A DNA stretch of 30,994 nucleotides from CALKYB01 sp964510575 (GTDB lineage Bacteria; Bdellovibrionota_C; UBA2361; SZUA-149; CALKYB01): contig CAZECN010000030.1 in NCBI GenBank assembly GCA_964510575.1, positions 1 to 30,994 of the forward strand. The letters are read 5' to 3'. A program made the position numbers and the translations under genes. Below are positions 1 through 8,478 of this stretch, in pieces (position 1 is the stretch's first letter; each line of letters begins with the position of its first letter). The notes beneath the pieces are model-generated. The model ran no database searches and had not been told where the DNA came from. It saw nothing but the letters and a program-made list of their open reading frames with translations.

Positions 1-18
1 CTTTGCTTACGCAAAGCG

Positions 19-77
19 TATACTGAAACCTCATGTAAGCTTTAGCCAAACACGATATTTAAAGTGGTTTCAGTATA
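19..77 (+). repeat. 59-bp palindromic element, copy 1 (MITE/REP-like)
   Basis: The ends are a perfect 12-bp inverted repeat, TATACTGAAACC and GGTTTCAGTATA. A second copy of the same length lies in inverted orientation at 13859-13917, with about 47 of 59 positions identical after reverse complementing. Similarity stops at the terminal TA on both sides, which would fit a small non-autonomous element inserted at a TA target, as for IS630/Tc1-type elements. That link is inference, since no transposase is in the window. A REP-type palindrome is the alternative. Confidence 0.72.
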
Positions 78-148
78 TTCCTGAAGACACTTAAAAACAC
101 TGTAAAAAATCCACTGTCTTAAAGCCCACGGTCTAAAACTCACTAGCT

Positions 149-187
149 AAAACCTGCTGGCCTGTTAATTTCAGGCTAGGGGTTTTT
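149..187 (-). terminator. Hairpin terminator, probably bidirectional
   Basis: A stem of CTGGCCTG against CAGGCTAG, extended by AACC/GGTT pairs, encloses a 7-nt loop (165-171). On the plus strand it ends in five T; on the minus strand it ends in TTTT. It starts right at the stop codon of the minus-strand gene ending at 186, so it probably terminates that gene. Confidence 0.6.
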
Positions 188-497
188 AAGATACCACAAA
201 TAAAGCCAGGACTGGGAAATACGAACCGTAAATCAACGAAGAACAAAGCAGCATTGAATGCGGGTAGTAACAACAATCAGGTATGGCTTCGCACTGCTTT
301 TTTGCTACTTGATCAAGAATACTACTGCCAACAATTACACCCGACCAAGACAAAAGCGAACCCAGTAAAAAGTCTTTGTGTTCCCAAAATGCGCTTCCCA
401 TTCCTGATAGCGAAAACTTGTAAGACCCTCGCAACAAAATCAAAAGCAAGGCAATGACATACAAAGCTCTAGCTAACACAGTTCTAAAACCTATCAT
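186..497 (-). CDS. Small hydrophobic membrane protein, unknown
   Basis: This 103-aa protein is not recognised. It has about three hydrophobic stretches (roughly residues 9-23, 42-60 and 81-102), so it is probably an integral inner-membrane protein. The ATG at 497 was chosen over a GTG 15 bases upstream because GAGG lies about 9 bases before the ATG. The middle loop holds a Cys-rich patch (KKQCEAIPDCCYY). A terminator-like hairpin follows the stop. It shares its strand with the next gene (751-1134), but 250 bp separate them. The hydrophobic pattern and ribosome site support a real gene, yet its small size leaves doubt. Confidence 0.5.
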   Translation of the reverse strand: MIGFRTVLARALYVIALLLILLRGSYKFSLSGMGSAFWEHKDFLLGSLLSWSGVIVGSSILDQVAKKQCEAIPDCCYYPHSMLLCSSLIYGSYFPVLALFVVS

Positions 498-713
498 GAA
501 AATCAACCTCACTAAGTGTCCAGGAGACAGAACTATCCTTCAGAAGAAACATCCAATCAAGCTGACGCCTAAACTTACTGATTTACTGAAGGATCGCTCG
601 GACCACCGAAAGCTATATTCTGGATGCAAGTAAAAGTGAGAAATTATAAAAGGGCCGAAGTGAGACACAAGTCAAACTAAAACCCCAAAAAATACCGCTG
701 GATAAAGCTACTA

Positions 714-737
714 GAGGGCCTGGTTTAAAGGGCCCTC
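714..737 (-). terminator. Hairpin just downstream of a minus-strand gene
   Basis: GAGGGCC (714-720) and GGCCCTC (731-737) form a GC-rich 7-bp stem starting 13 bases past the stop of the minus-strand gene 751-1134. The downstream tract is only weakly T-rich, so this is a probable but not textbook terminator. Confidence 0.45.
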
Positions 738-750
738 ATTAGTTAGAACT

Positions 751-1134
751 TTAAGCGTAAAAAGACTCTACCTCTCTTAGAACAACTTTGAAGTATCGTT
801 GGGTTTCTTGAGGCTTACCTGACTGTGCAGCATTAGGGTCAGAAAGTTTTATACTCTGAACTTCACCTGAGTAAGTCCGAAATCTGGAACCCACCATGAA
901 CTGCTGTCTAGCATCCTCGTTTGAAACTTCGCCAACTGTGTCGTCTCCTTTGAGGCGATAGTACAACTGCAAAACTTCATTAAAACTGCACAACGTTTTT
1001 CTAGACTCGCGTAAAGTAAACTCGACGAAACGATCCCCTGAATCATTAGTAAAGGATCGGAGGTCAACTTTCGCTAGCAGTTCAACTATATCGAAACTCT
1101 CAGATAAGTCTGGAATTTTATCACCTTCTTTCAT
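751..1134 (-). CDS. Conserved-looking cytoplasmic protein, unknown
   Basis: This is a 127-aa soluble, mixed-charge protein with no signal peptide or membrane segment. I do not recognise the family. The ATG at 1134 is preceded by an AGAGGAAAAGG purine tract at good spacing, and a hairpin follows the stop, so the transcription unit looks complete. The composition (many Glu, Asp, Arg, Ser) is typical of a folded cytoplasmic protein. Two copies of TCTAGACAC lie 40-60 bp upstream and may be an operator. It is divergent from the DUF58 operon. Confidence 0.65.
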   Translation of the reverse strand: MKEGDKIPDLSESFDIVELLAKVDLRSFTNDSGDRFVEFTLRESRKTLCSFNEVLQLYYRLKGDDTVGEVSNEDARQQFMVGSRFRTYSGEVQSIKLSDPNAAQSGKPQETQRYFKVVLREVESFYA

Positions 1135-1172
1135 AGAACCTTTTCCTCTAATTAGTTTCCAAAAAATGGTTT

Positions 1173-1192
1173 TCTAGACACTCTCTAGACAC
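1173..1192. promoter_or_regulatory. Tandem TCTAGACAC repeats, possible operator
   Basis: TCTAGACAC occurs at 1173-1181 and 1184-1192, exactly 11 bp apart, about one helical turn. The pair sits in the 273-bp divergent region between the gene starting at 1134 (minus) and the DUF58 gene starting at 1408 (plus). Same-face spacing is typical of a dimeric regulator, but no regulator is identified. Confidence 0.35.
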
Positions 1193-1224
1193 CAATCAGA
1201 AGGCTGACTTATTACTCATCTTCG

Positions 1225-1322
1225 GCTAGGCTATTGTCTACTGTTTTACTGAGCAAATCAACCTGTCCAAACTGAAATATATGAAGTGTTTTTGGATAGT
1301 TACATTATTACTGCTAGGCTAT
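1225..1322. repeat. GCTAGGCTAT direct repeats in the divergent promoter region
   Basis: GCTAGGCTAT occurs at 1225-1234 and 1313-1322. Each copy is preceded by TTATTACT, immediately in the second copy and 8 bases away in the first. The duplication could mark two promoters or two binding sites feeding the DUF58 operon. No function can be read directly. Confidence 0.35.
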
Positions 1323-1407
1323 GGCAGCCTCAATCGTCCCTATTAAGTGGTTAAATACCTCGAAAATTAGTTAGGTCTGCTAGAATAAGGTAAACCTACG
1401 TTCCCTA

Positions 1408-2670
1408 ATGAAAGAATCGTTCAAGACATTGTTATCATTTCTAAAAAAACTCTGGGATCTCCAGCCTCTTACAATTCGTGGCTGGCTTGTTACTCTGCTC
1501 TCCATTGCAGCAATAGTGTTTTTAGCTATTCCAGAGAATGACCTGATTGCTTGGATCTTAGGAGGCAGTGCCTTAGCTTTAGTACTTACCTCACTAGTGC
1601 TTACTTCAATCGCTAGGTTTAGTTTATCTAAAAGTCTAAAAGCCTCGGCCAACTTTGATCACACCTCGGCAAAGTCTAAACTTCCAGTTTACTCTTCGCT
1701 CAGTTTAAAGCAGTGCCATATCTGGCCTTGGCTAAACTTAGTGGTAGAGAGAAAATTTAAATACAGCCAACCCTCCAGCCCTCGGCACGAACTAACTGGA
1801 GGAGCTGAGGATATTGAAAACCGAAAGGTTCAAGATGCGATAACTTTTCCCCACCGAGGAGTTTGGCAAACAGAGCAACTAGCTCTTAGACTGTCAGACA
1901 CTTTTGGTTTTTGTCGCTACAAATGGCAGGAGCCGTTGCTAGCCTCAGTTGAAGTCAAAGCGGCTAAAATCGATATCGCCCCTTTGCCAGTCATCGCAGC
2001 CTCTTCAAAAGCAGGAGATCAGATGAACTTGGCAAAGCAACGCTCGGGAGACCTCTTTGACATTAAGCCTTATCAGCCCAGCGATGGCACCCGGCGAATT
2101 ATGTGGAAGACCTATGCCAGAAATCGCCAGCTAGTTGTTAGAAGACCAGAGCCTGCAATTTTACCCGATGGTGAAGTCGCAATATTTTTAGTCGCCCGCA
2201 AGGAAGACGACCACGTAGCTGGAGCTTTTCAGAGCTACCTAGAACAACTAGACAAAGGAAACATTCAAGTTCTTTTCGGAACAGACGGTTTTGAAGGCTA
2301 TACCTCTGAACCTGAAAAAATATCAGAAGTGGTCAACCAAGTTGTTTGGCTAGACCAAGCTGGCTCAGGTAACGGGTTTGGGAGTTTTCTTGAAAGTGTT
2401 CAGGAAGCAGACAAGACGCTAGCCCAAGTTATAGTCTTTTGTTCTGAAGATTCGCTTTCTCGCTTAGTCGACCAACTCGTGGTTGAATCTAGGCCTAGAA
2501 ATATTCGTCTAACTATGGCCTCAGTGCCGCAGTCTTTCATGAATTTTCTTGGCCCTAAAAGAAGTGGAAAGAAAAATCGAGTAACTTCAAGTGACTCAGG
2601 TCACCATAGTTTAAACTCCGGAAGTTCAGATGTAGATGTGGTTGTTTGTGAAGCAGGCGGCGTAGCCTAG
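1408..2670 (+). CDS. DUF58 domain protein (MoxR/transglutaminase operon)
   Basis: This 420-aa protein has two N-terminal membrane segments (about residues 24-42 and 46-66) and then a soluble region. Near residues 214-249 it carries the DUF58 signature: GDLFDIKPYQPSDGTRRI, then MWKTYARNRQLVVRR. DUF58 proteins usually lie beside MoxR ATPases and transglutaminase-like membrane proteins, as here, and are thought to work in envelope-related protein maturation or complex assembly; the exact role is unknown. It is the first gene of a tight four-gene unit, with the transglutaminase starting 18 bp downstream. The Ser/Gly-rich C-terminal tail (last ~40 residues) looks disordered. The ribosome site before ATG 1408 is weak. 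Confidence 0.88.
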   Translation: MKESFKTLLSFLKKLWDLQPLTIRGWLVTLLSIAAIVFLAIPENDLIAWILGGSALALVLTSLVLTSIARFSLSKSLKASANFDHTSAKSKLPVYSSLSLKQCHIWPWLNLVVERKFKYSQPSSPRHELTGGAEDIENRKVQDAITFPHRGVWQTEQLALRLSDTFGFCRYKWQEPLLASVEVKAAKIDIAPLPVIAASSKAGDQMNLAKQRSGDLFDIKPYQPSDGTRRIMWKTYARNRQLVVRRPEPAILPDGEVAIFLVARKEDDHVAGAFQSYLEQLDKGNIQVLFGTDGFEGYTSEPEKISEVVNQVVWLDQAGSGNGFGSFLESVQEADKTLAQVIVFCSEDSLSRLVDQLVVESRPRNIRLTMASVPQSFMNFLGPKRSGKKNRVTSSDSGHHSLNSGSSDVDVVVCEAGGVA

Positions 2671-2688
2671 ATAAGTCTTTTTAGTTTA

Positions 2689-5004
2689 ATGGTAAGAGCA
2701 ATAGATACAGATAATCTTAACCCCCTCTCTGGTAAAAACCTGAGGCAGTTCCTTAGCCTGCAGGGTCTCAGGGTCGTGGCACTATTCCCTCTGATTTATT
2801 TTCTAGCCTCAATGTTAAAGCTAGGCACTAGTCCATTTGTACTAGCCTCTGCTTGTTGCTTTGGAATCTATTTCGCTGGCCGAGTAGCCGCAAACAAAAC
2901 TTCAATTAAAAATTCATTGATGCAGCACGGTGGCTTCTTTGTTGCTCTCTGGCTAGCTCTGAAGCTGTTTGAATTCTTTAGCACTGGCGGGAGTGACAGT
3001 TCTCCGGGTTCAGACTTTGGCTCTTTTCGACTGGCGGAGCATTGTCTTCTTGTCTCAGTTAGTTATTTGACCGGCTTCTTCTCTACTTTGGCTTTTTGGT
3101 ACAGCGAACACGCCCTAACCGCTGAAATTGTTTTTGTTGCTCTACTCCTAACCGGGCTACTTGCCGGGCACAGAAACTACCAGCTAGACGCTCCACAAAA
3201 CTTCAGTGCTTTCGCTTGGGAAAATTCTTTTTTCCAAAGCAACGGACTTGGACCTCAACATTTGTTGATTATTGTAGGGCTACTGTTTGCCCTATTTCTT
3301 TCAATCTACCTTTCCCTAGCTGCCAACCGGCCTCTGATAGGCCGGTCAGACATTGAACGAGATAAGAAAAAGCGCCATCCACTGCTCTCTATATGCCTAC
3401 CAATAGTAGTATTCTTATTCTTTGGCTCTTTTGCCTGGCTGGTAAATAGCTCTTACACAGAGCAACTTGCCAGAAGCTCAAACGGCGTTGGTCTAAAGAA
3501 CGAAGAAGGAGAGAGCCCTCTGGGGTTTCACTCAGCAGTTGGAAAAACCAAACAACCAGCAGCTTTAGTTAGGCTTGAAACCGGCTACGATGAGAATCCT
3601 CTAGGCACCTTACTATACTTTAGAGAAGGAGCTCTCTCAGAGTTTAATGGTAAAGAAATGGTCCAAGGAGCGATAACCCTGAACCCAGACGTGCCTCTGG
3701 TTACACCCGGTAGCTCCTGGGTTTCAACAGGTGAAAGCTCAGCTCCTGATAGAAAGAAAATTAAGCAGTCAGTCTATACCTTGGTTGATCAAAGCAACTC
3801 TTTTGCTTTGGATTTTCCTTACTCGATTAGGCTTATAAAAAACCCTGATAAGGATCGTTTCAAACATTCCTACCAAGCCCTGTCTCTAGCGCCGACAATT
3901 CCTATTAATCATCTCGTTTACGAATCCGTTGGTAACCCCGACTGGACACCTGAAATTTTGGAGCATTACCTTAGGGCTCCTGGCAGCAAGTCACTGAGCA
4001 CTGCGCAAATTTTTGATGGCTTCACTCTTTCTGGTCAAAGTGTAGCCTCAGACGAATTTGGAGAAGACTTACGCTACGCCCAAAAGCTTTTAGAAATTGT
4101 CGACCCGATGGAAACCCAGATTGGCAAAGCTGGCAGAATTGTCGAATATCTTTCAAAGGCAAGCATCTATACCCGGCAACCCGGCCATGAACTTGAGCAA
4201 GGGGCTGACCCTGTTGCCGCCTATTTATTCAGCGAAGATAAAAGAGGTTACTGCGTTCACTTCGCCCATGCCGCAGTTTATCTAATGCGCCTGGCTGGAA
4301 TTCCTTCAAGGATAGCCACGGGATATATGGTGGACAGCACCTACGCCAAAGACGGTCACTTACTACTTCATATGGGTGACCGGCATGCCTGGTCCGAGAT
4401 CTATGTCGAAGGACAAGGCTGGGTAGTGTTGGACGTAAGCCCAGCGAATGCTGAAAACGAAGAGGCAATCGTGCCTGATGAGAGCTTGCTTGAAGAGCTA
4501 ATGGGTAAGATTGACCCTGCCGAAGAAATTTTAGACCCGCTTGAGCCAAAAGACCTAAGTGGAAAATCTGATAAAAGCATGCTTTCAGGCCTAATTAAAC
4601 CTGGGATGATTAAGTTTGCCTTGGCAGCCCTTCTCTCAGGTTGGCTACTTTTAAAATGGCTACTAGCAAACTTTTGGCGCTTTCAAAGCTCCCCTGCCTC
4701 TAGAGCTCGCTGGGCTTGGATTTCAAGTTCTTCCCTTCTTGCAGATATTGGCATTAACAGAAAATTTGGAGAGACCAACGCCGAGTTCTCATCTCGAATG
4801 CTAACGGAGCATGACGTGGATCTTAGCGCCTTAGGCAGAATTGAAGAAAGACGATCCTTTCGAGGTGAGGAAGGGCTCAATACTTCTGACGTCAATCAGG
4901 CTATTTCTCAAACAATTTCCTCCTTTGATAAATCGAAAGGTAAATGGCGAAGGCTTCTCGCTTTCTTCAGCCCCTTATCTCTGACAAGATGGTTTAGATG
5001 GTAA
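2689..5004 (+). CDS. Membrane transglutaminase-like protein (TgpA/DUF3488 type)
   Basis: This 771-aa protein has many hydrophobic segments in its first ~260 residues, a long periplasmic region, a transglutaminase-like core and another membrane segment near residue 645. The catalytic triad is visible: Cys522 in GYCVHFAHAAVYLMRLAG, His566 in DRHAWSEIYVEGQGW, and Asp582 in VVLDVSP. The layout matches TgpA-type proteins, membrane proteins with an external papain-like transglutaminase fold and a cytoplasmic tail. The substrate is unknown. The stop codon overlaps the start of the next gene (TAATG at 5002-5006), so translation is probably coupled. DUF58 precedes it and TPR and MoxR genes follow. Confidence 0.9.
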   Translation: MVRAIDTDNLNPLSGKNLRQFLSLQGLRVVALFPLIYFLASMLKLGTSPFVLASACCFGIYFAGRVAANKTSIKNSLMQHGGFFVALWLALKLFEFFSTGGSDSSPGSDFGSFRLAEHCLLVSVSYLTGFFSTLAFWYSEHALTAEIVFVALLLTGLLAGHRNYQLDAPQNFSAFAWENSFFQSNGLGPQHLLIIVGLLFALFLSIYLSLAANRPLIGRSDIERDKKKRHPLLSICLPIVVFLFFGSFAWLVNSSYTEQLARSSNGVGLKNEEGESPLGFHSAVGKTKQPAALVRLETGYDENPLGTLLYFREGALSEFNGKEMVQGAITLNPDVPLVTPGSSWVSTGESSAPDRKKIKQSVYTLVDQSNSFALDFPYSIRLIKNPDKDRFKHSYQALSLAPTIPINHLVYESVGNPDWTPEILEHYLRAPGSKSLSTAQIFDGFTLSGQSVASDEFGEDLRYAQKLLEIVDPMETQIGKAGRIVEYLSKASIYTRQPGHELEQGADPVAAYLFSEDKRGYCVHFAHAAVYLMRLAGIPSRIATGYMVDSTYAKDGHLLLHMGDRHAWSEIYVEGQGWVVLDVSPANAENEEAIVPDESLLEELMGKIDPAEEILDPLEPKDLSGKSDKSMLSGLIKPGMIKFALAALLSGWLLLKWLLANFWRFQSSPASRARWAWISSSSLLADIGINRKFGETNAEFSSRMLTEHDVDLSALGRIEERRSFRGEEGLNTSDVNQAISQTISSFDKSKGKWRRLLAFFSPLSLTRWFRW

Positions 5005-6992
5005 TGATGGCTAGAATCCTTTTATTGATAATCTTTATTTCAATGTCAGCCATACCAGCGGCTGCTGAGCTGGACAGAGAGAACTCAGAAGTAGCCACTA
5101 ACAACGAAGAAGCTGACTTGGAGACGCTTCTTCTGGAAGCCCAGACCTTCTTTTTACAAAAGCGTCCGATCGATGCTCGAGCCAAGCTACAAAAAGCTCT
5201 GAGAGTTGCGCCAAAGGATTACCGGCCCCATATGATGCTCGGCACCTATTATTTGGCTGAAGTGGGTCATTTTAGGCTGGCAAATAAATACTTACTGCAC
5301 GCTGAGAAACTGTTCTTAAAAACCTACGACCTGAGCAAGAAGGAGCCTGGCAGCTACCATCCAAAATGGCAGGAGCACTCTAGGATTCTATACTTACTGG
5401 CTGAGTCTCGACTCAACCTAGATAACTATCAAGGTGCCCTAGACACTCTTGAAGAATATGAAAGCTCCTACTGGGACAGTTGGTTTCCAGGGACCAAGTC
5501 ATGGGTTCTTTGGAAACTTGGTAGAACAGAGGAAGCTATTAGAGTTGCTCAGGAAGGTCTGCTGCGCGGAGCAAACCCTGGAAAGACCTACAACATACTA
5601 GGCATACTATTTTCTTCAGTAGATAACCGAGCCCTTGCCCTTCAGTCTTATGCTAACGCTATCCGCTCAGAGAAAATGCTTGGCTCTCTAGGCATGATTT
5701 CAACTCCACTAAACAACAGTGGTGAAGTTTACAGAGAGAGCTTTAAAGATAGCCACGCCGAGGCCTCCTGGATAAAGGCACTAAGTTTTCCTGATGGCTG
5801 CGAGCATGTGCTGCCTAGTTTAAACCTAGCTATTCTCTACATTGACGAGCTGCGGTTGCTTCAAGCTGAAAGAGTACTTGCTGATTTTGAAGCCTGCTAT
5901 GCGGCTAATGCAGTGAGGGAAGACACTGAACACAAAGGCTTGCTTTCACTTGCTAGAGGACGCATTGCTCTTCGAAAAGGTGAAGTAAACAAAGCAGTAG
6001 AAATCCTAGAGCGCACCGCCGCAAGCACCCAATGGTTTGGACGAATTGGTACAAATGAAAACGATTTCAGATTTGCCAACACAATTGCTCTCGGTATTGC
6101 CTACCTAGCAAAGGCGGAAAGTCTGGAAGACAGGCAAAGTTCAGGTGTTAAAGACTACCTGCATTCGGTTTACGAACAGAAGCTTCTTCGCCTTAAGTCT
6201 TGGTGGCTAATGAGACGAGCCAGAGAAATTGCACTGGATGAGCTAAACGACTTTGAAGACCTCTGGATTCGACACACTGATGCAATGCTAGAATATCCAA
6301 CTCTTGGAGAAATGTTAGCAGGCTATCCGGAGCGGACTGCTAAGGCCAGACTGCTAAGAATGGTTAAAGATGACAACAGAGATGATGCCAGAAACTGGTA
6401 TAAACTCTACCTCGGAGAGAATCTTTTAGAGAAAGGTGAGCTTAAAGAAGCCGAAGATATTCTATCAGAAGCTCATTCCAAACTTCGGAACCGAGATCGA
6501 CTGGCTAGAGCTCAAGCAATCACTAAGCTTTTACTAGTTAAACAGGAGAGAAACTCTTCTTGGTTTTCAGGTTCTAACGAAAAAGACCTTGCCCAGATGG
6601 AAGCTCTTAAGGAAGAGTTATTCGAACTTCTTCCCTCTCAGTTTCGCTACTATGACTTGGCTTTACCAGTGACTGTAAAGATTCAGGCTCAAAACAAAAG
6701 CTTTGAGAGTGAGCTTGAAAACTTAGCCGAAGACCTAACTGAAGCCCGTTTTCTTAATCAAGGTGAAGGGCAAAGGTTTCAGTTACTAGTTTCGCAGGGA
6801 GATGATAAAGGAAAAGTCGTCAGCCTGCAGTTATACGACTCTAGAAAATCTCAGGCCGTTGCATCAATAAGTAGAAGAATAGACCTTGAAGCTGGAGACA
6901 GCACATTATTTGAAGACTTTTACAGTGCTGTATTTAGACATCGCTCAGACCCAGCAGGGGAAACTTTACCTAAACTAACAATTTTAGAATAA
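5004..6992 (+). CDS. Exported TPR-repeat protein of the MoxR operon
   Basis: This is a 662-aa protein. Residues 1 to about 20 form a signal peptide with an AAA-like cleavage site before ELDREN. TPR-like helical repeats follow through most of the protein, for example LLLEAQTFFLQKRPIDARAK, AIRVAQEGLLRGANPGKTYN and NLLEKGELKEAEDILSEAHS. The ATG at 5004 overlaps the upstream TAA; in-frame ATGs at 4998 and 5007 are also possible. TPR proteins are frequent partners in MoxR-DUF58 operons, presumably as scaffolds. I infer a periplasmic partner of the transglutaminase domain. The C-terminal ~120 residues are not clearly TPR and are unassigned. Confidence 0.82.
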   Translation: MMARILLLIIFISMSAIPAAAELDRENSEVATNNEEADLETLLLEAQTFFLQKRPIDARAKLQKALRVAPKDYRPHMMLGTYYLAEVGHFRLANKYLLHAEKLFLKTYDLSKKEPGSYHPKWQEHSRILYLLAESRLNLDNYQGALDTLEEYESSYWDSWFPGTKSWVLWKLGRTEEAIRVAQEGLLRGANPGKTYNILGILFSSVDNRALALQSYANAIRSEKMLGSLGMISTPLNNSGEVYRESFKDSHAEASWIKALSFPDGCEHVLPSLNLAILYIDELRLLQAERVLADFEACYAANAVREDTEHKGLLSLARGRIALRKGEVNKAVEILERTAASTQWFGRIGTNENDFRFANTIALGIAYLAKAESLEDRQSSGVKDYLHSVYEQKLLRLKSWWLMRRAREIALDELNDFEDLWIRHTDAMLEYPTLGEMLAGYPERTAKARLLRMVKDDNRDDARNWYKLYLGENLLEKGELKEAEDILSEAHSKLRNRDRLARAQAITKLLLVKQERNSSWFSGSNEKDLAQMEALKEELFELLPSQFRYYDLALPVTVKIQAQNKSFESELENLAEDLTEARFLNQGEGQRFQLLVSQGDDKGKVVSLQLYDSRKSQAVASISRRIDLEAGDSTLFEDFYSAVFRHRSDPAGETLPKLTILE

Positions 6993-7013
6993 GCAGAGAA
7001 GATAGCAAAGAAA

Positions 7014-8042
7014 ATGATTGATAATCCTAAAATTCAAAGAGCCTCGGAAACTATAGAAAAACTTTCAACCGCTATTGGTCGGATAATTAAAGGTCGAGAA
7101 GATACGATCAAGTTAGTTCTGACCGGCATGCTCGCTGACGGGCATGTTCTTCTTGAAGACTACCCAGGCTCTGGAAAAACTACTCTGGCAAAAACTCTGG
7201 GGCAATTGATTGACTGTTCTACAGTTAGCGAAAACGGTTTGATTCCATTTCGCCGAGTTCAGTTCACTCCAGACCTTCTGCCATCAGATGTTTTGGGTGT
7301 GAATGTATTTGAGCCAAACACGGCAACTTTCAGTTTTTTGCCCGGACCAATTTTTTCCCACGTAGTATTGGCTGATGAAATTAACCGAACTGGGCCAAAG
7401 GTTCAGGCTGCCTTTCTAGAATGTATGGCGGAAAGACAGGTGACAATTGACAACAGCACCTATGCCTTAGATGAACTATTCTTTGTAATTGGAACCCAGA
7501 ACCCACTGGACCTGGCAGGAACTTACCCACTGCCTCTAGTTCAACTGGATCGTTTTCTGCTGAAGATTCCAATGACCTACGTGGATAAAGAAAGTGAGTT
7601 GGATATTTTAAACAATGCACTGGAGATTCAAAGAGCTGTGGCCAGTGTTGAGCCAGTAGTTTCAAGAGAAGACATCATCGAAGCACGGGAAGCGCTTAAT
7701 GAAGTCACCTTAGCTCCTTCAATTAGAGAGGCTGTGGTCAATATCGTACAGTCCACCAGAGATAATCCGTCACTTCAGTTTGGTGTTTCTACCCGAGCAG
7801 CTCTGATGCTTCAACGTGCACTTCTGGCCTGGGCAGTGGTTGAGAAAAGAGATTACGTCAATGAAGACGATCTTAAGTATCTTTCTCCATTTGTTCTGAT
7901 GCATAGAATGAAGTTTCATCCAGGGGCTGGAAGCGCAGATGAAATATTTGATTCAATTGTGGCTCCTCAGTTGGAGAATCTGATTACCCAGAGGCACAAA
8001 GTAGAAGAGAACCGGGCAATCTCGGAGACTAGTTCCCTTTAA
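7014..8042 (+). CDS. MoxR-family AAA+ ATPase
   Basis: This 342-aa protein has the full MoxR core: Walker A (PGSGKTTLAK, Lys55), Walker B (LADEINR, Asp121-Glu122), a sensor region (FVIGTQNPLDLAGTYPLP) and the conserved QLDRFLLKI stretch. The C-terminal lid domain is present. MoxR proteins are ATP-driven chaperone-like enzymes that help mature or assemble the products of neighbouring genes. Here it is the last gene of the operon, 21 bp after the TPR gene. In many genomes moxR is first, followed by DUF58 and transglutaminase, so the order is turned around. A strong palindrome begins at its stop codon. Confidence 0.93.
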   Translation: MIDNPKIQRASETIEKLSTAIGRIIKGREDTIKLVLTGMLADGHVLLEDYPGSGKTTLAKTLGQLIDCSTVSENGLIPFRRVQFTPDLLPSDVLGVNVFEPNTATFSFLPGPIFSHVVLADEINRTGPKVQAAFLECMAERQVTIDNSTYALDELFFVIGTQNPLDLAGTYPLPLVQLDRFLLKIPMTYVDKESELDILNNALEIQRAVASVEPVVSREDIIEAREALNEVTLAPSIREAVVNIVQSTRDNPSLQFGVSTRAALMLQRALLAWAVVEKRDYVNEDDLKYLSPFVLMHRMKFHPGAGSADEIFDSIVAPQLENLITQRHKVEENRAISETSSL

Positions 8043-8070
8043 TTTTCTTCTAAAACTTCTTAGAAGAAAA
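8043..8070 (+). terminator. 11-bp perfect hairpin after the MoxR gene
   Basis: TTTTCTTCTAA (8043-8053) pairs with TTAGAAGAAAA (8060-8070) around a 6-nt loop, starting directly after the stop codon. The tract that follows on the plus strand is A-rich rather than T-rich, so it is not a classical intrinsic terminator. It may protect the mRNA 3' end or terminate weakly. Confidence 0.45.
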
Positions 8071-8321
8071 AAAGGGAGAATCAGTAAAAAAGAAAACCGA
8101 TACTTTGGCAGAGAGATGGAGAAAGCTGTCCTCCGCTATAATAATCTATCTAAATCTACCCGGAAGAGCCTTCTGGCCGCTTGACATTCCCTAGCTTTCT
8201 AGCAGTCTTTATCACAGGAAGAGCAAAAACAGGGTTGTCTAAAGGTTTCCAGGTTAGAAGCCCAGCTTCAAAACTTCGAATTAGAGGCTTTGAACTTGGG
8301 TTACTTTCCCTAAATTAATAG

Positions 8322-8478
8322 ATGACACCTGCGTATGCATTGGGAATTTTTTCCTTGTGTGTGGATTCCAGCCATTAAGACTATTATCCGGAGGATATAA
8401 AATAGTCGGCCAAGGCAGATTTTTTGTCGGAATCGAAAGCACTCAGCATACCAGGTGTCGCGTTTATTTGTTTTTTTT
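8322..8478 (+). ncRNA. Candidate structured non-coding RNA gene, unassigned family
   Basis: In a 750-bp stretch with no protein gene, GACACCTG-C-GTATGC (8324-8338) pairs with GCATACCAGGTGTC (8446-8459): 14 pairs with one bulged C. Inside lie a small hairpin GGAA/TTCC (8343-8354), a helix GATTCC (8364-8369) with GGAATC (8429-8434), and within that GACTAT (8379-8384) with ATAGTC (8402-8407) and TATCC/GGATA closing a GGA loop. A run of eight T at 8471-8478 follows the closing stem. TAAATT at 8311-8316, with TTGAAC 15 bp upstream, could be a promoter starting near 8323. The layout of closing stem, asymmetric internal loop and terminal stem resembles 6S RNA in outline, but the RNA would be short for 6S. 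It is not a recognisable SRP RNA, tmRNA or RNase P RNA. Confidence 0.55.

Noticed and set aside
19..77. The 59-bp length and inverted ends recall the integron attC '59-base element'.
   Set aside because: The ends lack the GTTRRRY/RYYYAAC core sites and no integrase gene is present; only two copies are seen, far apart and inverted.
4229..4549. 106-aa minus-strand open frame inside the transglutaminase gene.
   Set aside because: It is antisense to the catalytic region of a clear gene and has no supporting features.
8385..8420. TCCGGAGGA...CCAAGGCAGAT looks like part of bacterial SRP (4.5S) RNA.
   Set aside because: The universal GGAA tetraloop context and the AGCA asymmetric loop are missing, and the surrounding pairing differs from helix 8.
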